From Spirochaetales bacterium (lineage in GTDB: Bacteria; Spirochaetota; Spirochaetia; ARS1246): a DNA stretch of 13,394 nucleotides. Position numbers and translations under genes: made by a program. This document shows, in pieces, positions 5,879-13,394 of the stretch; position 1 is the stretch's first letter, and each line of letters opens with the position of its first letter. The notes under the pieces were generated by a model that searched no databases, was not told the origin of the DNA, and saw nothing but the letters and a program-made list of their open reading frames with translations. The stretch lies in assembly GCA_018644745.1 (NCBI GenBank), contig JABGPX010000900.1, forward strand, positions 1 to 13,394, given 5' to 3'.

Positions 5879-6811
5879 TCAGTCAGTCTGATCGCTGAAT
5901 GAAAGTCCGTAAGCTTCGTTTTCTTCCAGATTACCGCTCGGTTCGACATGGACCATGATGTCATAGACTTTCGGCACCCGCTCCTTAATCCGCTCTTCCA
6001 CCGCTACCGCAATTTCATGGCCTTCGGCCACCGAAATAGTCGCGCCAACTTCAATATCGAGATCTACTACGTAATACGTACTAATCTGTCTTATCCTTGT
6101 GCGGTGCGGATGCGATGCTCCCTCCACGTCATCCACGGCGGCAAAGATCTCCTCATACACAGTGTGGTCGCGGATACCTTCCATAACCTCGACGCTCGAG
6201 TCGAGAAACACGACCACCGCGGTTTTCATAACCCAGAAACTCACGGCAAGGGCGAGAATCGAGTCGATAATTGGCAGATCGAACAACCGGGTGAAAACCA
6301 GCCCGATGAGCACCCCGAGAGAAATATAGATATCTCCGAGCATATTTCTCGCGTTGGCTATGATCATCGGGCTGTCGTGACGCTTCCCCGTCGTGAACTG
6401 GATAACCGCCAGAACAGCCTTGCCGAAGATCGAGGCCAGAGTTACGAAAACCGCGGCTATCGTCGGGGTATCAATCGCTCCCCCTTTCACGAGAATTCTT
6501 CCGGAAGAGAGCGCGAGCTGGGCGCCAACGAAGAAAATGACAAATGAGATGAGTTTCGTAGCAATGGCCTCGGCACGCCAGTGACCATACGGGTGTCCTC
6601 TGTCCGGCGGTTTTCCCATAACCATCGCTGCGAAAAGCGAAACGAGCGAGGTAATGATATCTGTTGCGGTGTCTATTCCATCACTAATAACCGCGAGGCT
6701 GCCGGAGAGAATACCGAAAACGATTTTCAATGCCGCCAGGACGGTATTACCGAAAACCCCAATCCATGACGCTCGTTTGAGAAAACCGATTCGGGTATCG
6801 CTCTCGGTCAT
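5879..6811 (-). CDS. cation diffusion facilitator (CDF) family divalent metal transporter
   Basis: Proton-driven export of a divalent metal across the inner membrane. 310 residues, typical for the FieF/YiiP-like class. About six membrane helices occupy residues 12-205, with the family signature SGSLAVISDGIDTATD in helix 2 and GHPYGHWRAE (72-81) after it. A cytosolic C-terminal domain (about 212-292) contains SHPHRTRIRQ, AEGHEIA and MVHVEP. The helix 2 ligands read D47xxxD51, as in iron/zinc or manganese members, but helix 5 has N156xxxD160 where zinc exporters have HxxxD. Iron or manganese is therefore more likely than zinc; this is inference. ATG 6811 directly follows the TAA of the HD gene, with a G-rich stretch before it, so the two are probably co-translated. 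It is the last gene of the minus-strand cluster. Confidence 0.92.
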   Translation of the reverse strand: MTESDTRIGFLKRASWIGVFGNTVLAALKIVFGILSGSLAVISDGIDTATDIITSLVSLFAAMVMGKPPDRGHPYGHWRAEAIATKLISFVIFFVGAQLALSSGRILVKGGAIDTPTIAAVFVTLASIFGKAVLAVIQFTTGKRHDSPMIIANARNMLGDIYISLGVLIGLVFTRLFDLPIIDSILALAVSFWVMKTAVVVFLDSSVEVMEGIRDHTVYEEIFAAVDDVEGASHPHRTRIRQISTYYVVDLDIEVGATISVAEGHEIAVAVEERIKERVPKVYDIMVHVEPSGNLEENEAYGLSFSDQTD

Positions 6812-7948
6812 TTACCCCCGCCCTTGAACATATTGATTGAGGATTTTCTTACCGTCAGGCGTACGAAAAGGGTTTCTCACGTTTTTCAGATAAGCCCGGT
6901 ATACCTTGCAGGCCCGGTAATAACCGTCGGGGCCGCGGTATGTCGAAGAAAGGTCACAGCGATATAGTTCGAGAAGCAAGGGAAACAGCTGGGAAGACAT
7001 GATCTGTTCTGTTCTATAGGTCGGCAGCTCATGGAGAAAGGACGGCAGCATATGCTGACGGACGAGAAAATTCACATCCTGAACAAATCCATCGCTATAA
7101 CCGAGGTTCCTCAGAAACCGACTGACAATACTGCCGCCGATTTGTGAGTGTTTGTCAAACTTACGCCCCTCATTCGGCGTCGCCAACGGCTTGCCCGAGT
7201 CGTGGAAGAGCAGCCCGAATGAAAGTGCAAGATCGTTTGTTTTTCGGTAAGAAAAGGTTTCCAGCGTGTGGTCCCATACATTGCCCTCGGGGTGATGCTC
7301 CTTCGAATGCATTACCTCGTACATCGCCGAGAGCTCAGGCCAATGGAGATCCACAAACCCGGTTTTTCGGAGCAGCCGGAATCCTTCCTTGGCGTGTTTA
7401 CCTGCCAATAATTCCTCGAGAAGAATGCGCTGCTCAAAGTAAACATAGTCATCCGCCGAATCACCCGGCGCGAAGGCTTCAAGCCGGAGACCCTCTTCCA
7501 CCGTAAAATCGCGACGGAGATACCTGGAGAGAAGCACCGCCGCGTCGGTCACGGTCTTCCATCCCGCGGAGAAAAAGAGGCCTTCCATTCCGCGAATAAC
7601 TTTCTGCCGAAGGTCGTTGTATACACCACAGCGATCGAGAAACTTCATCTCAGCAGGGTCGTAGGCGAAATTGAGAATAGAAATGGGGCTGCGGGGCAAA
7701 TCGAGGACCGAATCGACGCAGGTGATCAGGATAACCCCCTCAGGGCAGGAGTAGACCGCGTCTATGCCGTCGATCCCCGGATACTCGAGCCTTTCCAGGC
7801 CTTTGGTGAGACCGACAAGATCGGCTTCCGTGCACACACGCAGCACACGAGCTTCGGGGAGATCAAAATATACATCGAGAGCGGAAAACGAAGCGAGCAC
7901 CGTCCGGGCCGGTATGTCTTCGAGATAATGAACCAAGTTTGATATCAT
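6812..7948 (-). CDS. HD-domain protein related to CCA-adding enzymes, nucleotidyltransferase signature lost
   Basis: 378 residues. The C-terminal half is an HD phosphohydrolase domain: H227 in NVWDHTLE, H249-D250 in LLFHDSGKP, H267 in FDKHSQIGG and H299 in RQHM, the order seen in the HD domain of bacterial tRNA nucleotidyltransferases. Residues 104-122 (LDRCGVYNDLRQKVIRG) match the end of the class II nucleotidyltransferase head. The preceding 100 residues lack both the GGxVRD loop and the DxD metal-binding pair, so CCA addition is unlikely. A phosphodiesterase or phosphatase acting on a nucleotide or RNA is inferred; the substrate is unknown. ATG 7948 has AAAGGA 13 bases upstream, a long spacing. 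The gene lies 73 bp after cysNC and abuts the CDF gene. Confidence 0.8.
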   Translation of the reverse strand: MISNLVHYLEDIPARTVLASFSALDVYFDLPEARVLRVCTEADLVGLTKGLERLEYPGIDGIDAVYSCPEGVILITCVDSVLDLPRSPISILNFAYDPAEMKFLDRCGVYNDLRQKVIRGMEGLFFSAGWKTVTDAAVLLSRYLRRDFTVEEGLRLEAFAPGDSADDYVYFEQRILLEELLAGKHAKEGFRLLRKTGFVDLHWPELSAMYEVMHSKEHHPEGNVWDHTLETFSYRKTNDLALSFGLLFHDSGKPLATPNEGRKFDKHSQIGGSIVSRFLRNLGYSDGFVQDVNFLVRQHMLPSFLHELPTYRTEQIMSSQLFPLLLELYRCDLSSTYRGPDGYYRACKVYRAYLKNVRNPFRTPDGKKILNQYVQGRG

Positions 7949-8021
7949 CGTCGGACATTTATCCTTTCAGGTACAAGATACTATCTGCCGGGAAACTCGT
8001 CCAGAGACAAGCCGTGATAAG

Positions 8022-9950
8022 CTACTGATTTACCACGCGGCTACGTATCTGGGCGAGAACGACACCCGCGGCATCAGCCGGCTTCAGCTGAAGGGTATCG
8101 AGGGTCAATTCGGGACTGGCCGGCGGCTCATACGGCGCGTCGATGCCGGTGAACCCGCGGATTTCACCGGACCTTGCCTTTTTGTACAAACCTTTAGGAT
8201 CGCGGCGCTCTGCCTCCTGAAGGTCTACATCCACATACACTTCCAGAAATCCGCCGTCGGTAAAAAGCGAGCGCACCATGCCCCGGTCTCTGCGATAGGG
8301 GCTGATAAACGAGCAAATTACAATATTGCCGTAGTCGTACAGGAGGCGGGCGAGATGACCGACCCGCCGAATATTCTCTATACGATCATTTTCATCAAAC
8401 CCGAGATCTCCATTGAGACCATGACGCACGTTGTCCCCATCGAGACGAACCACCTGCAAGCCATCATCGAACAACTTCTTTTCCACGAGCTGAGCTATCG
8501 TGCTCTTCCCGCTCGCGGAGAGCCCGGTAAGCCAGAGACACAGCGGCTTGTGTCCGTTCTTAGCAACCCGGTCTTCGGTGCTGACCAGGCTCTTATCCCA
8601 AACCACATTGTCAGATGACGGCGGTGCGTCGGCAATTGCAGCTGCTTCGCGCTTGAGCTCGTTTATTGTACTCCGGGAAGAGTGGCGGATCATACCGGCG
8701 CCCACGGTGCGAAAGTCGCTCGGATCGATAAGAATAAAACCGCCGGTGTTTCGGTTTCGGTCATACGGATCAAAAAATATCCGCTTCGCCGCGGTAATCC
8801 TGACCCTGCCGATTTCATTGAGAGCGAGGGTTTCCGCGTCCGCCCTGTGCAGTGTATTTACATCCAGCCTGTAATGGATCTCAGCTACGCTGGCCTGGGT
8901 TGTCTGAGTAGTATGACGAAGAATATAGTTGAAACCGGCGGATAATTCGGATCGCTCATCCATCCAGCATACAGTCGCCTCGAACTCACTCTCGATATCC
9001 GGTATGTTATGCCGGCGAACGATCATGTCTCCGCGGCTGATGTCGATCTCATCTTCTAGAGTGATAATGACAGACTGACTCTCCTGAGCCTGATCGAGCT
9101 GGACGGTATCAAAATTGATGCTCTTGATCCGCGAATGCTGCATCCCCGGAAGGGCGACTACTTCCTCACCCACTTTGATGGTTCCCGAGACAACTTCACC
9201 CGAAAAACCGCGGAAATCCTGATGGGGCCGCACCACATACTGCACAGGAAAACGGAAATCCACCAGGTTCCTGTCGGCACTGATAGTTACATGCTCGAGA
9301 AAATGAAGGAGCGGTGAACCGCTGTACCAGGGCATCCGCTCGCTGCGGTCCACCACGTTGTCGCCGAGAAGTGCCGAAACCGGAATGAACTCTATATCAT
9401 GGATATCAAGCTTTTGCGCAAAATCCTGATATTCCGCTACAATCTCATCGTATCGCTCTTGGGAGAAATCGACCAGATCCATTTTGTTCACGCATACGAC
9501 GACATGAGGAATGGCGAGAAGACTCGCGATAATACCGTGACGCCTGCTCTGGGTGAGCACGCCGTTTCGGGCATCGATAAGTATGATCGCCAGATCCGCC
9601 GTCGACGCACCGGTAACCATGTTGCGGGTGTACTGCTCATGCCCGGGTGTGTCGGCGACAATAAACTTACGCCTGGATGTTGAGAAATACCGGTATGCAA
9701 CATCGATGGTAATGCCCTGCTCCCGTTCGGCCCGCAGCCCGTCTGTGAGAAGCGCGAGATTGACTTTTTCTTCTCCCAGGAGCTTGCTGACGCTCTCGAG
9801 CTGATCCATCTGATCCTGAAAAATCTGCTTGCTGTCGAACAGCATCCGCCCGATCAGCGTGCTTTTTCCGTCATCCACGCTGCCGGCGGTAGTGAGGCGG
9901 AGAAGATCCCTGTCTTTTACCAGTGTTTCGTTTTCAGTTGGCCCACTCAT
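8022..9950 (-). CDS. cysN: bifunctional sulfate adenylyltransferase subunit 1 / adenylylsulfate kinase (CysNC)
   Basis: A GTPase that drives ATP sulfurylase (with CysD), fused to APS kinase, giving sulfate to APS to PAPS; cytoplasmic. 642 residues, normal for the NodQ/CysNC fusion. The GTPase domain has GSVDDGKST (23-31), the DTPGHEQY box (100-107) and NKMDL (155-159). EF-Tu-like beta-barrel domains follow to about 430. The APS kinase begins near 465, with P-loop GLSASGKST (476-484), DGDNVRHGLNGDLGF (504-518) and SFISPYRRDR (548-557); key residues of both halves are present. ATG 9950 comes two bases after the cysD stop, with AGGGG 11 bases upstream inside the cysD end. The fusion removes the need for a separate cysC. 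The PAPS and sulfite reductases are not in this window. Confidence 0.96.
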   Translation of the reverse strand: MSGPTENETLVKDRDLLRLTTAGSVDDGKSTLIGRMLFDSKQIFQDQMDQLESVSKLLGEEKVNLALLTDGLRAEREQGITIDVAYRYFSTSRRKFIVADTPGHEQYTRNMVTGASTADLAIILIDARNGVLTQSRRHGIIASLLAIPHVVVCVNKMDLVDFSQERYDEIVAEYQDFAQKLDIHDIEFIPVSALLGDNVVDRSERMPWYSGSPLLHFLEHVTISADRNLVDFRFPVQYVVRPHQDFRGFSGEVVSGTIKVGEEVVALPGMQHSRIKSINFDTVQLDQAQESQSVIITLEDEIDISRGDMIVRRHNIPDIESEFEATVCWMDERSELSAGFNYILRHTTQTTQASVAEIHYRLDVNTLHRADAETLALNEIGRVRITAAKRIFFDPYDRNRNTGGFILIDPSDFRTVGAGMIRHSSRSTINELKREAAAIADAPPSSDNVVWDKSLVSTEDRVAKNGHKPLCLWLTGLSASGKSTIAQLVEKKLFDDGLQVVRLDGDNVRHGLNGDLGFDENDRIENIRRVGHLARLLYDYGNIVICSFISPYRRDRGMVRSLFTDGGFLEVYVDVDLQEAERRDPKGLYKKARSGEIRGFTGIDAPYEPPASPELTLDTLQLKPADAAGVVLAQIRSRVVNQ

Positions 9951-9952
9951 AC

Positions 9953-10858
9953 CTAGAAATACCCCTGCTTCTTCCGGTCTTCCATTGCCGCCACGCTGCG
10001 TTTGTCATCAGCCCGACCGCCCCGTTCGGTAACCCGGGTGGCGGCGACCTCGTTTACGATATCCGAGATGGTGGCCGCCCTGCTGTCGGTGGCCCCGGTG
10101 CAGGTTATATCCCCGATAGTACGGAACCGTACCCACAGCTCCTCACCTTCTTCGCCGTCGAGAAGGATGTTATCTGGCCCAAGGGCTAACAGCACCCCGT
10201 CGCGGCGGACGACCTTCCTCTGATGGGTGAAGTAGAGACTCGGGATCTCAATCTCCTGCCGCTGTATATATAACCAGACATCCAGTTCGGTCCAGTTGCT
10301 CAGAGGGAAAACCCGGATATGCTCCCCTGGTCTCTTCATCCCGTTAAAGAGATACCAGAGCTCCGGCCGCTGATTTTTCGGATCCCATTGGCCAAAACGA
10401 TCACGAAAGCTGAAAAACCGCTCTTTCGCCCGGGCTTTCTCCTCATCCCGCCGGGCGCCGCCCATGGCGCAGTCGAATTTCAATTCCGCGATTCCGTCGA
10501 GCAGGGTTACCGTCTGGAGAGTATTACGGCTTGGATTCAGCCCTTCTTCCTCTTTTACCCGTCCGCTTTTTATCGAGTCCTCCACGGTTCGCACAATCAG
10601 GTTCGCCCCGATATCTTCGATCCAGCGATCACGAAACTCGATGGTTTCGGGAAAATTATGCCCTGTATCGATATGCATCAGCGGGAAAGGAATTTTACCC
10701 GGATAAAACGCTTTCTTAGCAAGGAAAGACATAACGATAGAGTCTTTCCCACCCGAAAAAAGCATCACCGGCCGCTCAAACTGGGCCGCTGCCTCGCGGA
10801 TTACATATACGGCTTCTGATTCCAGGATATCAAGGTTGGTTCGGTGGTACTGGCTCAT
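9953..10858 (-). CDS. cysD: sulfate adenylyltransferase subunit 2
   Basis: Catalytic subunit of the heterodimeric ATP sulfurylase, forming APS from ATP and sulfate with CysN; cytoplasmic. 301 residues, the usual length. The PP-loop SGGKDS (35-40) of the N-type ATP pyrophosphatase fold is intact. Other conserved stretches are DTGHNFPE (63-70), GGARRDEEKARAKER and FPLSNWTELDVWLYI. ATG 10858 is the only usable start, since an in-frame TGA lies just upstream. An AGGAG is present but about 14 bases away, longer than ideal. It is the first gene of the minus-strand cluster cysD-cysNC-HD-CDF and is transcribed divergently from jetA. Confidence 0.96.
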   Translation of the reverse strand: MSQYHRTNLDILESEAVYVIREAAAQFERPVMLFSGGKDSIVMSFLAKKAFYPGKIPFPLMHIDTGHNFPETIEFRDRWIEDIGANLIVRTVEDSIKSGRVKEEEGLNPSRNTLQTVTLLDGIAELKFDCAMGGARRDEEKARAKERFFSFRDRFGQWDPKNQRPELWYLFNGMKRPGEHIRVFPLSNWTELDVWLYIQRQEIEIPSLYFTHQRKVVRRDGVLLALGPDNILLDGEEGEELWVRFRTIGDITCTGATDSRAATISDIVNEVAATRVTERGGRADDKRSVAAMEDRKKQGYF

Positions 10859-10986
10859 ATTATGTGTTCAAACTCCTAGTGAAAAGCATTCTATATGGTT
10901 CGGCTATTGGGAGGAAGTACTCTCCGCCGCAAGCGCGCACGAGCAAATTTCGAATCAGGTGCTAAAATCAAGCCGTCATATCTGGT
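10859..10986. other. divergent intergenic region between cysD and jetA
   Basis: 128 bp that must hold both promoters. Toward jetA there is an extended -10 (see the separate entry). Toward cysD, TAGAAT/TATAGA is visible at 10895-10888 on the minus strand but with no convincing -35. A small palindrome, AGTACT (10916-10921), has imperfect GGA/TCC flanks and could be an operator. I see no riboswitch fold, no tRNA and no attachment-site repeat. Confidence 0.5.
10960..10968 (+). promoter_or_regulatory. possible extended -10 promoter of the jet operon
   Basis: TGCTAAAAT is an extended -10 element (TGn followed by TAAAAT at 10963-10968). No good -35 lies 16-18 bases upstream, which is tolerated with extended -10 elements. 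Transcription would begin near 10975, just ahead of both candidate jetA starts. Confidence 0.4.
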
Positions 10987-12393
10987 ATGTTTATCTACAT
11001 GGATCTCTTTCAAGCACTGCCGGAGAAGTTTTTTTCGCCTCTAGCCTTCGCGTCAAAAAACCACTATGCCCGGCTCCTGCTGGCGTACTACCGGCTATTT
11101 ACCGACTACCAGGGGAGGATCGAGCGCCTCCTGGTTGTCCGGGAGTTTGAGGATTACTTTTCCGGAGTATCCGCCGAAGAGATAGATTCAGACGAATTGG
11201 GAGAGGAACTGGCGGATGAATCGGCCTCAGATCCGCGGTTTCTCGCCAACGTGTACCTTAGACGCCTGATCTCCTACGGCTGGCTCACGGAAGAGATCCT
11301 GGATGACTTCACTCAGCTCGTAAATATGACAAGCTGGTCGCGTCCTTTTTTTGAAGCCCTCTACACGGTGGCTACGGGAAGCAAAGAGGAATATGAAAGC
11401 CACATCGTGGCAGTCTATTCTCTGCTATCCGGAAAGGCGGCATCGGAAAACGGTCACTACAACGTTATCAATGCTCTCCAGCATACGAGACGACTTATAG
11501 AATCGCTCAAGGTACTGAGTCAGAATATCAAAACCTTCCTGCAATCTCTCTACACCGAAGAAACAGGAGTAAAAGAGATCCTGCATATTCATTATGACCT
11601 GTATATGCACGAGGTTATCGACAGGGCATACACCAGGCTGAAAACATCGGACAATCTCTCCAAGTACCGTCCGCTCATCAATCACGCGGTGTCGGAATTT
11701 CTCCAAAACAAAGAGTGGTTATCTGCAAACTCGGTGAGGCTTGCCGCTGTCCGGAGCCTTCCCGAGCCGGATGCAAGAAAACTGCTTACCGACATGCTCA
11801 AGGAAATCAGGGACAGCCTTCGGAGCATCGACCCGATCCTCGACGAGATCGATGACAAGAACCGTCGGTACTCCAAGATCTCGACAGAGAAAATCAAATC
11901 ACGCCTGTACAGCAATGCGACCCTGCAGGGCAAATTACGCGATATCACAAGGGCGATAGCCGATGAACACTTCCGCTACCAAGAACTCCGCACGGGCCTG
12001 CTCCCGGCGGGTTTTCTTGGAGCCGGCTCACTCTACACAAAACCGAAGCCCGACAGAGATATGGGAGACCTTCGAATTCCTGATGCCGACGAGGATAATA
12101 CTGCTCTGCTCCTTGAGCAGGAGATGGAGATGAAAATCAAGAATCAGCTCAACCCGGCAAAAATCGGTCGTCACTTGAAGAGCCTGCAGGCAGGTCCCGG
12201 AGAGCCGGTACCTGCCGCGGATATAGCGGTCGATCTAAAAGGATTTATCCGCACCCTTTATTCCGCCAGCTATGCCGAGGCGGGAAGAGACCGCTTTCCC
12301 TTCCGCGTCCGTTGGGAAACCGGAGACATCAAAATCGGCCCTTTTCATTTTCAGAACCATACGTATATAGAGGACAGGAAACATGCAGAATGA
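10987..12393 (+). CDS. jetA: Wadjet defence protein JetA (kleisin-like subunit)
   Basis: First gene of a JetABC(D) operon. In studied Wadjet complexes, JetA is the MukF/kleisin-like subunit that bridges the SMC heads; the complex recognises and cleaves closed circular plasmids. 468 residues from ATG 10987, or 464 from ATG 10999. The latter gives MDLFQALPEKFFSPLA, which fits the N-terminus I associate with the JetA family lacking DUF3375. Neither start has a clear ribosome-binding site. An N-terminal helical region (LLLAYYRLF) is probably a winged-helix dimerisation part. A long charged helical middle (about 165-340) includes RSIDPILDEIDDKNRRYSKI, likely coiled coil. The C-terminus (about 430-466) is beta-rich and should contact an SMC head. 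It overlaps jetB by 11 bp. Identification rests on the N-terminal pattern plus two recognisable neighbours. Confidence 0.85.
   Translation: MFIYMDLFQALPEKFFSPLAFASKNHYARLLLAYYRLFTDYQGRIERLLVVREFEDYFSGVSAEEIDSDELGEELADESASDPRFLANVYLRRLISYGWLTEEILDDFTQLVNMTSWSRPFFEALYTVATGSKEEYESHIVAVYSLLSGKAASENGHYNVINALQHTRRLIESLKVLSQNIKTFLQSLYTEETGVKEILHIHYDLYMHEVIDRAYTRLKTSDNLSKYRPLINHAVSEFLQNKEWLSANSVRLAAVRSLPEPDARKLLTDMLKEIRDSLRSIDPILDEIDDKNRRYSKISTEKIKSRLYSNATLQGKLRDITRAIADEHFRYQELRTGLLPAGFLGAGSLYTKPKPDRDMGDLRIPDADEDNTALLLEQEMEMKIKNQLNPAKIGRHLKSLQAGPGEPVPAADIAVDLKGFIRTLYSASYAEAGRDRFPFRVRWETGDIKIGPFHFQNHTYIEDRKHAE
12370..12374 (+). promoter_or_regulatory. ribosome binding site of jetB inside jetA
   Basis: GAGGA eight bases before ATG 12383, within the jetA coding region, supports this start and the 11-bp gene overlap. 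Confidence 0.6.
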
Positions 12394-12982
12394 CTTAACC
12401 TCGCTTGCCAGGCTGAACGACCGGGAGCGGGAAGAGCTTGGTAACGCCGCCAGGAGAATTCTGGGCCAGGTTTATCTGATACGGGACCTTCCCGCGGACG
12501 AAGCTCTCTACAAACTGGCTATACGGAATTTCGAAGCTCTCGAGTGCTGGTTTGGTTTTTTCGATATGTCGCTTCATAAAGATGAGCATCTGGGGATTGT
12601 CACCTGGCTCGCCGAGGGCGGCGACCGGGTGAATCTGAATCTTTACGAAACCCTGGCAGTTTTGGTATTTCGCCTGCTGTACGAGGAGAAACGCGGTGAA
12701 ATAAGTCTGGGTTCGCAAATCGGCGTTCAGCAGCTCGAGTTCCAGGATCGATTTCGCGTACTCACCGAGCGGCGGCTCTCAAAGACCCGGCTGACCGCGG
12801 TACTCCGCCGCCTGCAGGGCCTTAAACTGATAAATCTTCGAGGAGAGGCCGATGATCCGGGCACCCTCATCCTGATCTATCCAAGCATCGTTTTTTGCCT
12901 GGACGCCCAGGGTGTGGAGAATGCGGCCGCTCTGCTGGTCTCATATGCAGGAGATGATGATGAACCCCCGGAGGATGACTGA
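12383..12982 (+). CDS. jetB: Wadjet defence protein JetB (DUF4194, KITE-like subunit)
   Basis: MukE/KITE-like partner of the kleisin JetA; dimeric winged-helix protein in the SMC complex. 199 residues, the usual size. The helical N-terminus (residues 14-60, with YKLAIRNFEALECWFGFF) leads to the DUF4194 hallmark LNLYETLAVLVFRLLYEEK (85-103). A second winged-helix-like part follows (VLTERRLSKTRLTAVLRRL, 126-144), then a strand-rich end (TLILIYPSIVFCL). The last ten residues are acidic (GDDDEPPEDD). Good ribosome binding site and overlap with jetA. The TGA shares a base with the jetC ATG (TGATG), so the three subunits should be made in linked amounts. No sign of decay. Confidence 0.88.
   Translation: MQNDLTSLARLNDREREELGNAARRILGQVYLIRDLPADEALYKLAIRNFEALECWFGFFDMSLHKDEHLGIVTWLAEGGDRVNLNLYETLAVLVFRLLYEEKRGEISLGSQIGVQQLEFQDRFRVLTERRLSKTRLTAVLRRLQGLKLINLRGEADDPGTLILIYPSIVFCLDAQGVENAAALLVSYAGDDDEPPEDD
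12970..12975 (+). promoter_or_regulatory. ribosome binding site of jetC
   Basis: GGAGGA six bases before ATG 12982, inside the end of jetB, fixes the jetC start. Confidence 0.7.
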
Positions 12983-13394
12983 TGCTGCTTCTCTCGCGAA
13001 TGCGCCTAATAAACTGGCATTACTACGACGACCAGACAATAAACTTCGGCAACATTACGCTGCTGGCCGGTGATAACGGAAGTGGAAAATCAACGGTTAT
13101 CGACGCAATGCAGTACGCCCTGGTCGCGGACATACGAAAAGTGAAGTTTAACTCAGCCGCCGCGTCTTCAAGGTCGAGCACCCGGTCGCTGGAAAGCTAC
13201 TGCCGCTGTAAACTCGGTATGGAGGGCGCGGAATACCGCCGAGGAGATACCATCACCCATGTAATATTGGAGTTTACGGCACCAGACCGAACCTTCTGCG
13301 CCGGAATTGCCGCCGAAGCCTTCACAAACGGGGATGTCAGAGAAACCCAATGGCTGCTGGAACAGCATCGGTTGGAAGATGTTCAGATAAGCAG
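12982..13394 (+). CDS. jetC: Wadjet defence protein JetC, SMC ATPase (N-terminal part, runs off right edge)
   Basis: 137 residues are visible with no stop before the window ends. The start of an SMC/SbcC/MukB-type head is clear. RMRLINWHYYDDQTINFG (6-23) is the usual first strand pair, followed by Walker A GDNGSGKST (30-38) and TVIDAMQYAL. KVKFNSAAASSRSSTRSLES and RGDTITHVILEF follow as in JetC proteins. In known Wadjet complexes JetC is the ATP-driven loop-extruding motor. The Q-loop, coiled coils, signature motif and Walker B lie outside, so completeness cannot be judged. The start is set by GGAGGA and the TGATG overlap with jetB. JetD, the TOPRIM-like nuclease, should follow downstream. 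Confidence 0.9.
   Translation, partial: MLLLSRMRLINWHYYDDQTINFGNITLLAGDNGSGKSTVIDAMQYALVADIRKVKFNSAAASSRSSTRSLESYCRCKLGMEGAEYRRGDTITHVILEFTAPDRTFCAGIAAEAFTNGDVRETQWLLEQHRLEDVQIS

Noticed and set aside
5878..5892. ATCAG/CTGAT hairpin at the CDF gene end as an intrinsic terminator
   Set aside because: The stem is only five AT-rich pairs with a short TTTT after it on the minus strand. Too weak to call.
6812..7948. Annotation as a functional tRNA CCA-adding enzyme or poly(A) polymerase
   Set aside because: The GGxVRD loop and DxD metal pair of the nucleotidyltransferase domain are not visible; only the HD domain and a small part of the head remain.
10916..10921. AGTACT palindrome as a defined operator
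   Set aside because: The core is six bases with imperfect flanks. Such a site occurs often by chance, so it is only mentioned in the intergenic entry.
10987..13394. Calling the JetABC operon a new defence system
   Set aside because: Gene order, the DUF4194-like JetB and the JetC ATPase start match the established Wadjet system.

Overview
The window is a roughly 50-55% GC bacterial chromosome segment carrying nine complete genes and two cut off by the window edges. A diderm host is likely: there is a lipoprotein with a permissive FFSC lipobox and a DjlA-type membrane co-chaperone. The gene mix and the lipobox make me think of a spirochaete, but nothing in the window proves it.

Layout, left to right. 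(1) Positions 1-1282 (+): the 3' end of an unidentified multi-pass membrane protein, overlapping a DjlA-like protein (one glycine-rich membrane helix, TerB-like middle, C-terminal J domain). (2) 2874-1252 (-): a large lipoprotein with a long Pro/Ala/Glu-rich linker and two DxDG calcium-loop-like motifs. It overlaps the djlA 3' end by 31 bp, tail to tail. (3) 2875-3135: an intergenic stretch rich in inverted repeats. (4) 3136-5834 (+): a two-gene aspartate-family operon, aspartate kinase then threonine synthase, joined by a TGATG stop/start overlap. A 42-bp repeat (34/42 identical) lies upstream of this operon and again at its 3' end. (5) 10858-5879 (-): cysD, cysNC, an HD-domain protein descended from CCA-adding enzymes, and a cation diffusion facilitator. 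The two cys genes activate sulfate to APS and PAPS. The last two genes follow on the same strand at short spacing but have no obvious link to sulfate. (6) 10987 to the right edge (+): the first three genes of a Wadjet (JetABCD) SMC anti-plasmid defence system. JetA (kleisin-like), JetB (KITE-like) and the N-terminus of the SMC ATPase JetC are present. The nuclease JetD is expected just beyond the right edge.

The system of most interest is Wadjet. It is a known system type, so I do not call it undescribed, but this copy looks intact as far as it can be read and its JetA resembles the non-DUF3375 lineage. Less explained are the 42-bp repeat pair around the threonine operon, the HD protein whose nucleotidyltransferase half has lost its catalytic signature, the CDF transporter with a DxxxD/NxxxD ligand set, and a consensus Shine-Dalgarno placed for an AUU start in djlA.
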